DNA from: Echinarachnius parma
Lineage: Eukaryota > Echinodermata > Echinoidea > Clypeasteroida > Echinarachniidae
DNA length: 64,000 nucleotides
Direction of reading: 5' to 3'
NCBI GenBank assembly: GCA_037951105.1
Contig: JBAMJV010007653.1
Span: forward strand, 1-64,000
Of this stretch, positions 45,983-56,130 are shown one piece after another; position 1 is the stretch's first letter, and each line of letters opens with the position of its first letter. The notes under the pieces are model-generated. The model searched no databases. It was not told the origin of the DNA and was given only the letters and a program-made list of their open reading frames with translations. The position numbers and the translations under genes are program-made.

Positions 45983-46193
45983 TCAGGCTCACATCAAATC
46001 CTTTCGATGCCGCGAGTCGCATTATGGACGGGACAAGACTCCTCACAAGCGATATCTGCCCTGTACCTTCAGCATCCATCAAATTTTTGAGCTGTACAAT
46101 GAAGAAGATCCGGATCACAGTACTTCATACACTGCATACTGGCGAATCTTTGTCAACAACTTCAATTTGGGATTTGGGCAACCCATAACAGAC

Positions 46194-47440
46194 GTATGAT
46201 CATACTGTGTTGTGTCGAAGAGCGTCATATTGAATGTGGTGACGCAATATCTTAAATTTAGGGGAAGATGACATAACAAGGAGAGGATAGATTTTTTTGT
46301 ACTGTTTGTTTGATATGGGATTTAAATGGTAAAATCTGAAAATGCATGAAAGCGTAAAATAGTACAATATGACTATTCATAACTTACCTGACATGTTGGT
46401 GGTGAAAATTCATTATTATGTCTTGCAAAATGACTGGTTTCTTTTCAAAATAAAATTTTCCATCTGACAGCCTTTTGTTCAACCATTTAACAATGTAAAA
46501 TGCATAATTTTCTATACTGGAAAGAAAACAATCATGCTTTTAATAACTGTCATATCCAAATCATTACAATTTTACCCCTTTTTCAGTATGATTCAATGTA
46601 ATTATTGTACAGTTTAAAGCATTCCTTTTAATATTATCTGAAAAGAAAGCATTCAAGGTTATATCATGTCAGGTAATGAGTTTGTACTAATGTGATTTGT
46701 ATACAGCTGTATATCGCTGTTTGGTGCAGATCTGTGATGTCACTCTATTCATCTGGGGTGATGAAACAATAGATCATACCCCCTTATGAATAGTGTGACA
46801 TAACAGATCCACACCCGTCGATTCATCAATGCTGTTATTTGTATTGCTTGTCAAGGCTCAAGCTGTATTTTACTACGTTCAACCAAAGTAAATAGTTTTG
46901 ATTAACAAAAATTAACATTGCAGGTCTTCATTATTGCTTGTGTCACAGATTGAATGGTGTTAGTCTTACTGCAATGTGTGACTTGCTCTCAATGTATTTT
47001 GCATTGTACAGTATGCTGCTATGTGTTAAAGCTTGTGCAATAATGCAATGTTTATTATTGTACCCGGCGAAAAAAATTAATATTTTTTTATTTTGGGGGC
47101 TCCTTTTCGGAGGGCTACTTTTCTAACTTTCGAAGGCTACTTTTATCATCTCGGGGGTTACAAATTTCTCGTTTTTTTCAAATTTCGGGGGGTAACTATT
47201 AAGCTCTTATGCTGTAAGTGATCATCTGATAAGCATTTTATCATGATCCAAACCGAAAATCCCCCCAAAAATCCCCCCCCCCCCCTAAAAAAAAAAAATG
47301 AAGATTTATTTTGTATTTATTTATTTTATTTTGTTATTATTATTATTATTATTTATTTTATTTTTTTTTTAGGGGGGGGGGGGGCTCTTTTGGGCATTTC
47401 AGGGGCGAATTCGCCCGCCGCCCCATTTATTTTTTTCGCT
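46194..47440. other. No gene seen; homopolymer-rich end
   Basis: AT-rich; no continuation of the transposon-like gene was found. 47262-47390 contains C, A, TTA and G runs in a row and looks like low-complexity sequence. Confidence 0.4.
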
Positions 47441-47494
47441 GATTGTACCAGTGGTTAGATGAACGGTTAAGAAAGTTTTTATACATTGATGATG

Positions 47495-47550
47495 ATGTGT
47501 GTGTGTTTGTGTGCGCGCGCATGTGTGTGTACTGTTTGTGTGCGTGTGTT

Positions 47551-47592
<42 letters not shown>
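47495..47592. repeat. (TG)n microsatellite
   Basis: Dinucleotide TG/GTGC repeats, longest pure run at about 47551-47591. ORFs of alternating Cys and Val across it are artefacts. Confidence 0.95.
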
Positions 47593-47594
<2 letters not shown>

Positions 47595-47654
47595 GTTGGT
47601 GGGGAGCATGTACATACCTTCTATACTAATGTCAATGTACAACTCCAAAATGAC

Positions 47655-47722
47655 TGTCAAAAGTTTTCTGCCAAAAGGCGCTATATCCATGATTTCTGCC
47701 AAAAGGCGCTAAATCTAAAATT
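47655..47722. repeat. Two CCAAAAGGCGCTAAATCCA words downstream of the transposon-like gene
   Basis: TTTTCTGCCAAAAGGCGCTA, then TATCCATGATTTCTGCCAAA and the second unit. Same word, spacer and orientation as at 43002-43050, suggesting that 42.84-47.72 kb is one element with subterminal repeats, or that two separate MITEs landed here. Confidence 0.6.
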
Positions 47723-47967
47723 AGATAAAATACATGCTGTATGCAGGATTTTTTTTACTTGCATTTTTATGACCTATAGCGGTAGCTCTTCCACCTGTAG
47801 TATAAATTTGATGAATAAACAGAGACATGAAAGCTTAATAAAGAATGGAACCAAAATTACCCCCTACGGAATCCTTTGTCAAATTTGCATTGTATTATAT
47901 CAGAATCGACTACATAATACTCAACGAACTGCTTTCTGTTGAACATCTAACTTTGTAAATAGTTTAA

Positions 47968-48599
47968 AGGGACAGGTCCACTTTTACAAAACGTCTGAAC
48001 AGCTTTCAGTTGACGGATGGGGATCAATGTAACACGCAAAAAAAACATCAGAGCGAACAGCCCTCTAATTTGGATTCTACGAATGAAAAACGAATGCGTC
48101 CCTCCATTTAAACTATATATCGGTCAATAAAGGAGTTCAACTGATTTAGCATAATATTACAAAAATGTAGTACTAATTCTCGTAAAGGTATTGTGAAGCC
48201 GACATTTATTAACGTATGTCACGGAAAAAGATCTCAAAAAGAAAGAATATATAATTACATGTAGTCAGTTTAAGCGATGTTTGGGTATTTTGCTTGGTAA
48301 ACGCTCACACATTAGTACTTATGCGCGGGTCACGTAGCTAGCGCGGGTCACGTAGGGGTCATCCATACCGATCTGGCACTCCGTGAAATCTATGTACGAA
48401 CTTACTCACCGGCTGAAAATACGTATGTACCTAATTAACCGACGTCCCTCAGTTTATTCAGTTTTACGTCTATAACTCCACGAAAAAGAGATTTCAAGCC
48501 CTAATTTGTTCAGGCATGCTATTAAATGACATTTCCTTTCATATAAGACAATAACCTCGCAACTTTTGAATTTTGGCTTGCAAAAGTGGATCTCTCCCT
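47968..48599. mobile_element. Second TTAA-flanked MITE family (AGGGACAGGTCCACTTTT)
   Basis: TTAA (47964-47967), then AGGGACAGGTCCACTTTTAC; the right end, reversed, is AGGGAGAGATCCACTTTTGC, followed by TTAA (48600-48603). The 20-bp inverted ends differ from family B beyond AGGG. It abuts the next MITE, sharing one TTAA. Confidence 0.8.
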
Positions 48600-48603
48600 T
48601 TAA

Positions 48604-49020
48604 AGGGATGGTGGAGTATTGGTCAAAATTAACTTTAGTAACCAGAACCTACACCATTACGGTACAAACTCCACTATGCTCGAAAAGTATACACAATTAC
48701 AAAAGACTAAGTAAAAAGCCTGTTATTATTCAAATAGAGCCGTTAAAACTCAAGAGGGAGCTATTTTAACTATTTTAAATAAACTATTTTGCATGATTAT
48801 AATGTTTTGTTGAAATGGTGATAAAATAATTGTGATTTTTGTAATTTTGTGAAAAGAGGAAGCGTTTTTAAGCAGTTTTAATGGCTTGTTCAAATTGTCA
48901 TAATAATTGTGAGGCCTCACATTTATCACAAAATCGGTTCAGAAACGGCTTAAATATCCATAAACATATTTGTATCAAAAGTTCTTCACCGGGGGAAATT
49001 TTGACTTTTTATAAAAAAAT
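48604..49020. mobile_element. piggyBac-like MITE family B copy, 3' end unclear
   Basis: Starts AGGGATGGTGGAGTATTGG directly after the TTAA shared with the preceding MITE. Family B blocks follow (ACCATTACGGTACAAACTCC, CTCAAGAGGGAGCTATTTT, GGTTCAGAAACGGCTTAAAT). A matching right end was not found, so it is truncated or diverged. Confidence 0.6.
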
Positions 49021-49124
49021 AAAAACAAATGAAAGACTACTTTGAACAAAATCTGAATACCGGTAGGTTTTTTTTGTTTAAGTTGTTGATGATAACATCT
49101 ATTGAATCTTTAATATCTTTATCG

Positions 49125-49290
49125 GCGATAAACTTAGTTTTTCTTTATAAACTAAGTTATCACTTGAAAAGCAGAGTTTCTCTTAAAAACTTTGTTTATC
49201 TGCTGATTAACATATTTTTTGACCGATGCACTTTGTTTTAGGCGATCAACTTACTTTATCGGTCGATAAACTGAGTTTATCGATTGGGAC
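49125..49290. repeat. Tandem and inverted ATAAACTTAGTTT words
   Basis: CGATAAACTTAGTTT, TATAAACTAAGTTA, CTTTGTTTATC and CGATAAACTGAGTTTATCG follow each other every 25-40 bp in alternating orientation. The last is an exact hairpin-type palindrome. A single related word lies at about 39228-39245. Confidence 0.55.
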
Positions 49291-49312
49291 AATTGGCTAG
49301 CCATACGAGGGC

Positions 49313-49576
49313 TCATACTCTCACATCGTTCAGTATATCAAACGGAAGCACTGTACAACTAATGGTGCTTTTATCCGGCAGGTAACGATTATCGACAAAT
49401 TTGACGCTAAGCCACCTGACTAGAACCGGTCTCGTATTCAACAGTCGATGATTTCGCCGTCCAGAGAATATTCTGGAACCCATTGTTGGATTTCCCGCCG
49501 TCATTTCTAACGGGGATCTTCTGTGCTTTCGAACTACAAAGTGTTGTTCCGCTACAATATTATTCTTGTTATGCAC
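49313..49576 (-). CDS. Weak candidate ORF, 87 codons
   Basis: Minus strand, GC content near 50 percent in an AT-rich setting, basic (VVRKHRRSPLEMT, GRRNHRLLNTRPVLVRWLS). It lies inside the long intron of the minus-strand gene and on the same strand. No domain is recognised and splice borders are not clear, so it may be an extra exon or chance. Confidence 0.2.
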   Translation of the reverse strand: MHNKNNIVAEQHFVVRKHRRSPLEMTAGNPTMGSRIFSGRRNHRLLNTRPVLVRWLSVKFVDNRYLPDKSTISCTVLPFDILNDVRV

Positions 49577-49985
49577 TCAACGTATGAGGAAGCATAATGT
49601 TGAAACGTGATTAAAGGGAATATAGCAATATGCAGAAGATGGACCGGCATTATAAGCGGAAAATTAAATTGTGATAGCTCAAATAATATGGGTTAAGACA
49701 GAATAAGAACGGTATTTACAATAATTACACAAATTCAACATAATATAATTTACCAACTTAAAAATAGAAATTAAAATGGAACACTGTTTTGACTGTGTAA
49801 ATATTAATATTATATCATGTAATATTAATGTGACATGTTTTTTCAGAAAATTCTGGTGAATACAAGTTCAAACTAGTGCTATCAAACGTTCAAATTATTA
49901 TGATATCAGTTTTGCAAAATAAAGGTGGAGTGCAGTATGTTATTGAATCATGCAGGCAGATGGAGGAAAATAGACTAATACTCAC

Positions 49986-50366
49986 TCAATGTCTTGATTT
50001 TGGCTTGCAGTTCTTTTTTCTTGTGTTCCAGATCACCGACATCTACGAGAATTGCACTGTAATTCTGTGGATCAAAACGCGACGAGATACTTGTTTGTAT
50101 ATAAAGTTTTCCCGGTAGATGTCCCAATGCAGATGAGTCAGTGTAATCATTAGGACATTTGCCGTGTAAGGAAATGAGAACGGTTGTTGGCTCTGACGTC
50201 TGGTGCTCTGCTATAGTATGCTCGGGTCTGATAGGCTGGGTGCTAGAGTTGTATAGCTGTGGCTGCTGATGTGTTTCCATTTCGGATGGGTAGTGCTGTG
50301 TTGTTGATCCATGCGATCTGTAACTTTGCTGTGCGTGCTTGTCGGTAGTAGAACCACTTTCTTTCA
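49986..50366 (-). CDS. Upstream coding exon of the unrecognised host gene
   Basis: Minus strand, 381 bp. Acceptor TTTCGTTCAG precedes TGAAAG; donor GTGAGT follows ACATTGA. It encodes 126 full codons: a polar Q/T/S/H-rich first half (QQSYRSHGSTTQHYPSEMET) and a more folded-looking second half (TTVLISLHGKCPNDYTDSSA, LGHLPGKLYIQTSISSRFDP, AILVDVGDLEHKKKELQAKI). The end is a short, charged helix, possibly coiled coil. It ends in phase 1; the exon at 37465 begins with the two bases needed. Earlier exons should lie at higher coordinates or outside the window. Product unknown. Confidence 0.6.
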
Positions 50367-50669
50367 CTGAACGAAATTGTGTACAAATACATTAATACAT
50401 TGTTAAAGTATCTGGTACTATTGATGTAGTACTTACAACTTACTTAGAACTCTAGTTGGTGTATGATACCTTATGTGTGATTCACCCGTTCAGATTAATC
50501 ATCATCCTGCAGACAGCAAAAGCAACATTATTATGTAGATGATTATTAGTGGTTTTAACATACCCGAATGACGTTTTCAGATTTATAAGCATCCTAAAGA
50601 TAACAACACAATCATTTTCTCTTTTTTTATATTCTTGTTATTGCTTCAAACAAAAAAACGTTTACAATT

Positions 50670-51270
50670 GTTGATCATCATTATATTCGACATGCATAAC
50701 AAATACAATACAATCCAGAATAAACAATTGAACATGTACAAACAAAATTAAGTGATATCAAATCAAATAAGAGGTCTCCACTTGTTTGCATGTGTATTCT
50801 GTTTTCCTTTTCTATATGCAATAATATATTCCACGTGTTGAAGAAAATTAAGTTCCTTTGTAAAACGTAAAAATTACAATTTTTGTTCATCGAACTTTGT
50901 TTTATAAATGAAATATTTTGCATAACATATAATTGTATTAGTGAGATGGTGAGTTCTTTCGCCAAAACCAAAACAGATATCTAAGTGCGATAATTGTTGT
51001 GTTTATACATTCTTTCTCAATAACCATGCATTTATATCTGACCAGCATTGTTAGATATAGAACATGTATAAAACAAATGCAACACATTTTGTAGTTCTGC
51101 ATTACAGAAAATACAAACTGGAGAATTGTGTATACGGTACCTATTTTATAGAAATAACCATTTGTCGCTAAACGACGGGGAATGAATTTAAATTGAAATA
51201 CACGAATCTTCGTATCCAACGTTACCCAATTTATAATTTAAAATCTATTCTGCCATTTAATTAAATCTCT
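50670..51270 (-). pseudogene. C-terminal LINE (L1/Tx1-like) relic
   Basis: Minus strand in several frames: VFQFKFIPRRLATNGYFYKI (about 51145-51205), CIFCNAE and VLHLFYTCS (about 51040-51110, a zinc-like C..C...H...C block), then VLVLAKEL, a KYFIYK-like block and IAYRK-like and KW-like words down to about 50760. This is the layout of the region after RT in L1/Tx1-type LINEs. Stops and frameshifts throughout. Confidence 0.65.
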
Positions 51271-51324
51271 AACATTTATATTAAAGTCATATGACCACTT
51301 TTCGCATTGATTCGTATTTAATAA

Positions 51325-53365
51325 GTGTGTACAATTAGTCTAGTCGGAATGGGGGGTTCCCATGCACCCAAAAGATATATTTTTTAAACTTACATTTTTG
51401 TAAACCTGAATGTGTCTAGTTAAAGAATTTTGATGTTACCAAGACCAAATCGTGTCCCATGGGTGTGTTTGGCGGCCATCTTTGACACCATGTTGGAGTT
51501 CAATGGAAAAAAGTGTAACTAACTCAAATGTTGAATAACGGGCCATAACAAGAACATTGAACATGTATTTAGGGATAGTTGGCAACGAGGGATTATTTTA
51601 AAATAAAATTACAATATTTAAACCAATTTGAATACGTAATTTAGCGATGATCGTGGTGGCCATCTTGAATTTTTACAAAAAAATACGATTTTCTAATATA
51701 TCTCTTGGAATATATCTAATAAAAAGACTAATAGAATGATTGTTCATAAAATGCATCATGGAATATTTGATCAATATGTTCTAGTTCATAATTCAATCAT
51801 ATAAATTGAAACAGGAGGTATTGGCCGCCATTTTGTGCCACTCCTGGCCACCATATTGGATTTCATTGAAACACGTGTAAATTGCTTATGTTTTAATTAG
51901 GGTCATACAAAGACAAATTAACACTTTGTATGTGGGTGAAATGGCAACGAGGGATTAGTTAAAGTATAATTCTAATAATTCAATTAATTTGAATGCATAA
52001 TTCGGCTGCCATCTTAGATTTTGGTGAAAAAAAAAACATATTTTTATACATCTTTTGGGATTAAATGAAATAAACGGAAAATACAAAACAAATGAACATG
52101 CTTTTTGATAATTTGGCAACTAGGGATGATTACAAATGATAATTTAAGTTATTTGTATGCCTGCCATCTTGGCAGCCATCTTGGATTTTAATGAAAATAT
52201 GTATATGTACATAAATTATCTTTCTAAATAAGTACCATGCATTCAAGTCCAATGATCACATTTTTTGTATGAGAGTTATTGATAGATATAGCATTGAAAC
52301 ATGATGTCAGAATTATAAAACCCCCAATTCGGGATTTGGTAGCCACCTTGGTGGCCATCTTTGATTTAACCGATCTCCAATCATCTGCTTTAGCAGAGCA
52401 TAGCAGACTTTTGCCATGCCTTGAAATACATCAGACATGTGAATTGCCTGAACATGCTGAAGGTGGACTGAGTGAAGTCAGATCCTTCCGGAAATTTGGA
52501 ACCGACCGTAAATATGTACTGGGCCAAGAGCCGAGAGTGTATCCATATTCAGCTAAAGCTTTACCTTCAGCGAAAGTGTCACTTCTCTAGTACAAATGAG
52601 GTGTCCAATAGCTGATAGACGCGTGAGGACTGGTGAGAACCAGTTGGCAGCTGTTTGGATGTCAACGATTGCATGATCAGCGACCAAAATGCAGAAACGC
52701 CTCTAGTATCTTGGGAACATATTGGTTGGTCAATGACTTCACCACATGTCACACGAATGGTCTTAGCAATCCATTTTATAAGGATGTCCGAAAATCACAT
52801 GAAACATCACATGATTTCTAACTCCTAGGTCTGCCTATCAATTGAGAGGACTCTAAGAACAATGGATCATTGGTGTAATGCTATTTCTGTGGGCAGAATA
52901 AAGCATCATTAGTGATATTCATCGTCCAAGACACTAACAATTCACTGTCGAGAGACATCCAGGTACATCCAGTACATCCAGGACGGCATCAACGTCTGGT
53001 AAAATTCAAGGCTGAATCCTACACAAATGTGACAAAAAGAACACACTCCTATCCCTGGAAGAAAGTTAGAAGAAATCAATGCGGAGCCATCTGGGAACAA
53101 GATCCTGCTTTTACGTGGGCGGTTATTGTGACCTATCAGACCATTGGAACGACCCTAAAAGATGAGAGGTCCAAGACGGACTGGTCGACTGATCATGCAG
53201 ACAGTGGCCATGAGTGACCAAGATTAACGATCTTTTGGACAAGCCTAGCTCTCTTCAAGCAAATGGTCTAGAATTGGATGCATTAAGATAATATCAGGTT
53301 CAATGAGACCTCAGTGACATATGTTGAACCAAAAGACTCCAACTATGATTGATTCGGCACATGAA
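51325..53365. repeat. Left arm of a 4.8-kb fold-back element
   Basis: Reverse complement of about 53806-56130. The outer end is near GGTTCCCATGCACCCAAAAG and the inner end near GATTCGGCACATGAAAC. Inside are a tandem array (51440-52370) and a GC-richer block (52380-53330). The block holds a 70-codon open stretch (EGGLSEVRSFRKFGTDRKYV) mirrored in the other arm. The arms differ by scattered substitutions and indels, so they are old. Confidence 0.85.
51440..52370. repeat. 175-bp tandem monomers in the left arm
   Basis: Six diverged monomers. Each contains a GGCNGCCATCTTGGATTT-like word, at about 51471, 51656, 51824, 52005, 52175 and 52350, i.e. every 166-183 bp. Most also have an AACNAGGGATNATT block and an AAAAGATATAT-like part. 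Non-coding. Confidence 0.75.
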
Positions 53366-53805
53366 ACACAACTACGGGATCACATGCAAGGGGCGGAAGA
53401 CTGACAGTTATCTAGTGTTCTTCAATCAACATGTCTTGAATGTATTTTAGGAAAGTTGAATGTATGTTTTATTTTGGTTCAGTTTCAGGAAATCACTGTC
53501 CATCCGACATCCACATCTGCATCGCAGTCAAACAGTCCTAGATCTTCTGGCATGCAGCAAGGTCTGACACGCCATGGCTTGAAGGCAACTTATAGTGGAG
53601 TATCGTCTACGTAGAGATGATAACCCCCGTCGTGATGCTTTGCAATGTCCCTAGGTTAAGTGTGAATGGTGAATTTGATAGGGCCAGGGACGGACCCATG
53701 ATGGAACGTAACAACCTAAGTTCCGTTTTTCGATGTAGAGTGCTGCTAGGGCCGCGATAGATTGGAATTTGATCTAGATTTCTGGCATATTTTCCCTTGT
53801 TTTGT
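53366..53805. other. Central spacer of the fold-back element
   Basis: About 440 bp not mirrored in either direction. No gene recognised. Confidence 0.55.
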
Positions 53806-56130
53806 GTATGTTTCATGTTCCGAATCAATAATGGTGGTCTTTTAGTTCAACATCTGTAACTCAGGTCTCATTGAACCTGATTTCATCTTAATGAATCCTT
53901 GTGGCCATTGTAAAACCATTTGATTGAAAAGAGGGCCCGTGTGGAATAGCGGCAGTCTTGGCCACTCATGGCCACTGCCAGCATGATCAGTCGAACGGTC
54001 TGTCTTACACCTCTTCTTTTTCTTCTTCTTGATACTGGAAACAAACTCCGCATGATCTGATGATGCGAATATACAGTTGCAGGTTACCTCTCATCTCACG
54101 ATAACCGCCAATGTAGAATCAGGATTTTATTCACAGATGGCTTCACAGTGTCTTCTTCTAACTTGATTCCAGGGTTATGAGTGTGTACTTTTTGTCATTT
54201 TTGTGTACGTTTCAGCCTGTGCTCCTCTTTTGAGTCTCGCGTCAGTATCAATGAGTCATTGTCATTTAGACCGTCTCCATTGATAGGACGGGCTAGGAGT
54301 TAGAAATCATGTGATGTTTCATAACATGTGCTTTTTAGATATCTTTTTACAATGGATTGTTAACATGGTTAAGGCCATTGGTGTGGCAGGTGGTGATGGA
54401 GTCACTGCCAGTCCGGTACGGCCCCATGAGAGGTGTTTCTGCATCATGGTCGCGGATCAGTAATGTGCAATCATTGACATTCAAACAGATGCGAACAGGT
54501 CCTCACCTTACGCGTTGATAAGGTATTACATCAGCGACCTTGTGGATTCAATTTTTCTTCTCTTGCTGAGGTGGCTTAGGAGTGTCATCTACACAATTAT
54601 CCCAGGCTCTTGCACACCTTGTTGGCTTGGTGCGGGTCAGTGCGTATGCATTTGTGATACAGGGGTTATACGTACATGTACGTTTTGAATCCTGGCATGG
54701 ATTAGATGACTCCCTGGAAGTCATTATCCATGAGGATAAAATAATGACAAATTACAAATAGCAACATAATGACAACCTTGCATGAAACAAAATGAAGTAA
54801 ACAGCACAAGTGGGAGCATGCTACAGGTGGTGAAACCCAACTGTGATGCCACCAGCCGCTATTGGACACCTCCTTCGTACAAGAGAAGTATGGCACTTTC
54901 GCTGAAGGTAAAGCTTTAAATGAATGTGGATATACTCTGGGCTCTTGGCCCAGTATACATTTATGGTCGGTTCCAAACTTCCAGAGGGATCTGACTTCAC
55001 TCAGCCCACCTTCAACCAATTCACATGTCCGATGTATTTCAAGGCAATGCAAAATTCTGCCAATGCTCTGCTAAAGCAGATGATTGGAGATCGGTAAATG
55101 TCAAAGATGGCCGCCAAAGTGCCTACCAAAACCCATATGTGGGGTTGCATATTGTGAGATCATACATCAATAAACTATCATACAGAAAATGTGATTGTTT
55201 GACTTGAATTTACGGTACTTATTTAGAAAGATAATTTATTTCCCGTACATATAGATTTTTTCATTAAAATCCAAGATGGCTGCCAAGATGGCAGGCATGC
55301 AAATAACTTAAATTATATTTTGTAATCATCCCTAGTTGCGAAATTATCAAAAACCATGTTTATTTGTTTTTTATTTTCTGTTTATTTCATTTATCTTACA
55401 AGATATATGAAAATATTTTGTTTTCTCCAAAATCCAAGATGGCTGCCAAAGTATGCATTCAAATTAGTTGAATCATTATAATTATACTTGAAACTAATCC
55501 CTCCTTACCATTTCACACATATAAAATAGGTTAATATGTCTTTATATGACCCTACATCAGACATAAGCAATTTATATGTATTTCAATGAAATCCAACATA
55601 GTGGCCAAGAGTGGCACAAAATGGCGGCCAAGACCCCCTGTTTGAATTAATATGATTGAATTATGAACAAGAATATATTGATACAATATTCCATGATGCA
55701 TTTCATGAACAGTCATGTTTATTGGTCTTTTTAGTAGGTATATTCCAAAAGATATATTTGAAAATCGTCTTTTTTTGTCAAAATCCAAGATGGCCACCAC
55801 GATGATCGCCAAATTACCTTATCAAATTAGTTTAATTACTGATATATTATCTTTAAGTAATCCATCGTTGCCAACCATCCCTAAATACATGTTCAATTTT
55901 CTTTTTATGTCCCGTTATTCAACATTTAGGTAAGTTACACTTTTTTCCATTGAAATCCAACATGGTGTCCAAGATGGCCGCCAAACACACCCATGGGACA
56001 CGATTTGGTCTTGGTAACATCAAAATTCTTTAACTAGACACATTCAGGTTTACAAAAATGTATGTTAAAAAAATATATCTTTTGGGTGCATGGGACCCCC
56101 CCGTTCCTCCCCTACTAAATATGTAGACAC
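53806..56130. repeat. Right arm of the 4.8-kb fold-back element
   Basis: Mirror of 51325-53365, about 280 bp longer through indels. It holds the mirrored open stretch on the minus strand (VEGGLSEVRSLWKFGTDHKC, about 54900-55020) and the mirrored tandem monomers at 55070-56000. Confidence 0.85.
55070..56000. repeat. 175-bp tandem monomers in the right arm
   Basis: AAATCCAAGATGGCNGCCA-like words at about 55104, 55272, 55435, 55610, 55787 and 55968 (spacing 163-181 bp). They are the reverse complement of the array at 51440-52370. Confidence 0.75.

Larger units (their letters stand above)
43231..46193 (+). pseudogene. Decayed multi-exon gene of an uncharacterised transposon-like protein family (N-terminal half)
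   Basis: Four exon-like blocks. A (43231-43343): MMEEGLQLADITNKHRKRHS, basic, donor GTGAGT. B (44100-44322): acceptor TTTCAG, CHHPANSFCKAALLEEGDLD, then YKDSNKERQDAFIAAHIILS and RHRGFAQPRRERNYNSTFY, donor GTAAGT. C (44785 to about 44966): acceptor TTTTGCAG, VEVCSATFHSIFGLGRKRIG and RPEKRGGP. D (45987-46193): HIKSFRCRESHYGRDKTPHK, FNLGFGQPITD, donor GTATGA. The B-C phase matches. The pattern (basic head, Cys cluster, VC-x-FHSIFGL-x-RKRI, RP-x-KRGG, SHYGR) recalls a large family of uncharacterised, transposon-like proteins with a C-terminal nuclease-like domain. Decay: frame change at the end of A, one missing base in B near 44192, stops after RGGP and EEVK, and MITEs between C and D. The C-terminal half is not seen. 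Confidence 0.65.

Noticed and set aside
47443..47942. ORFs rich in alternating Cys and Val
   Set aside because: Translation of a TG microsatellite.
52912..53217. 101-codon plus ORF in the fold-back arm
   Set aside because: The mirrored sequence in the other arm is not open, and no domain is recognised.
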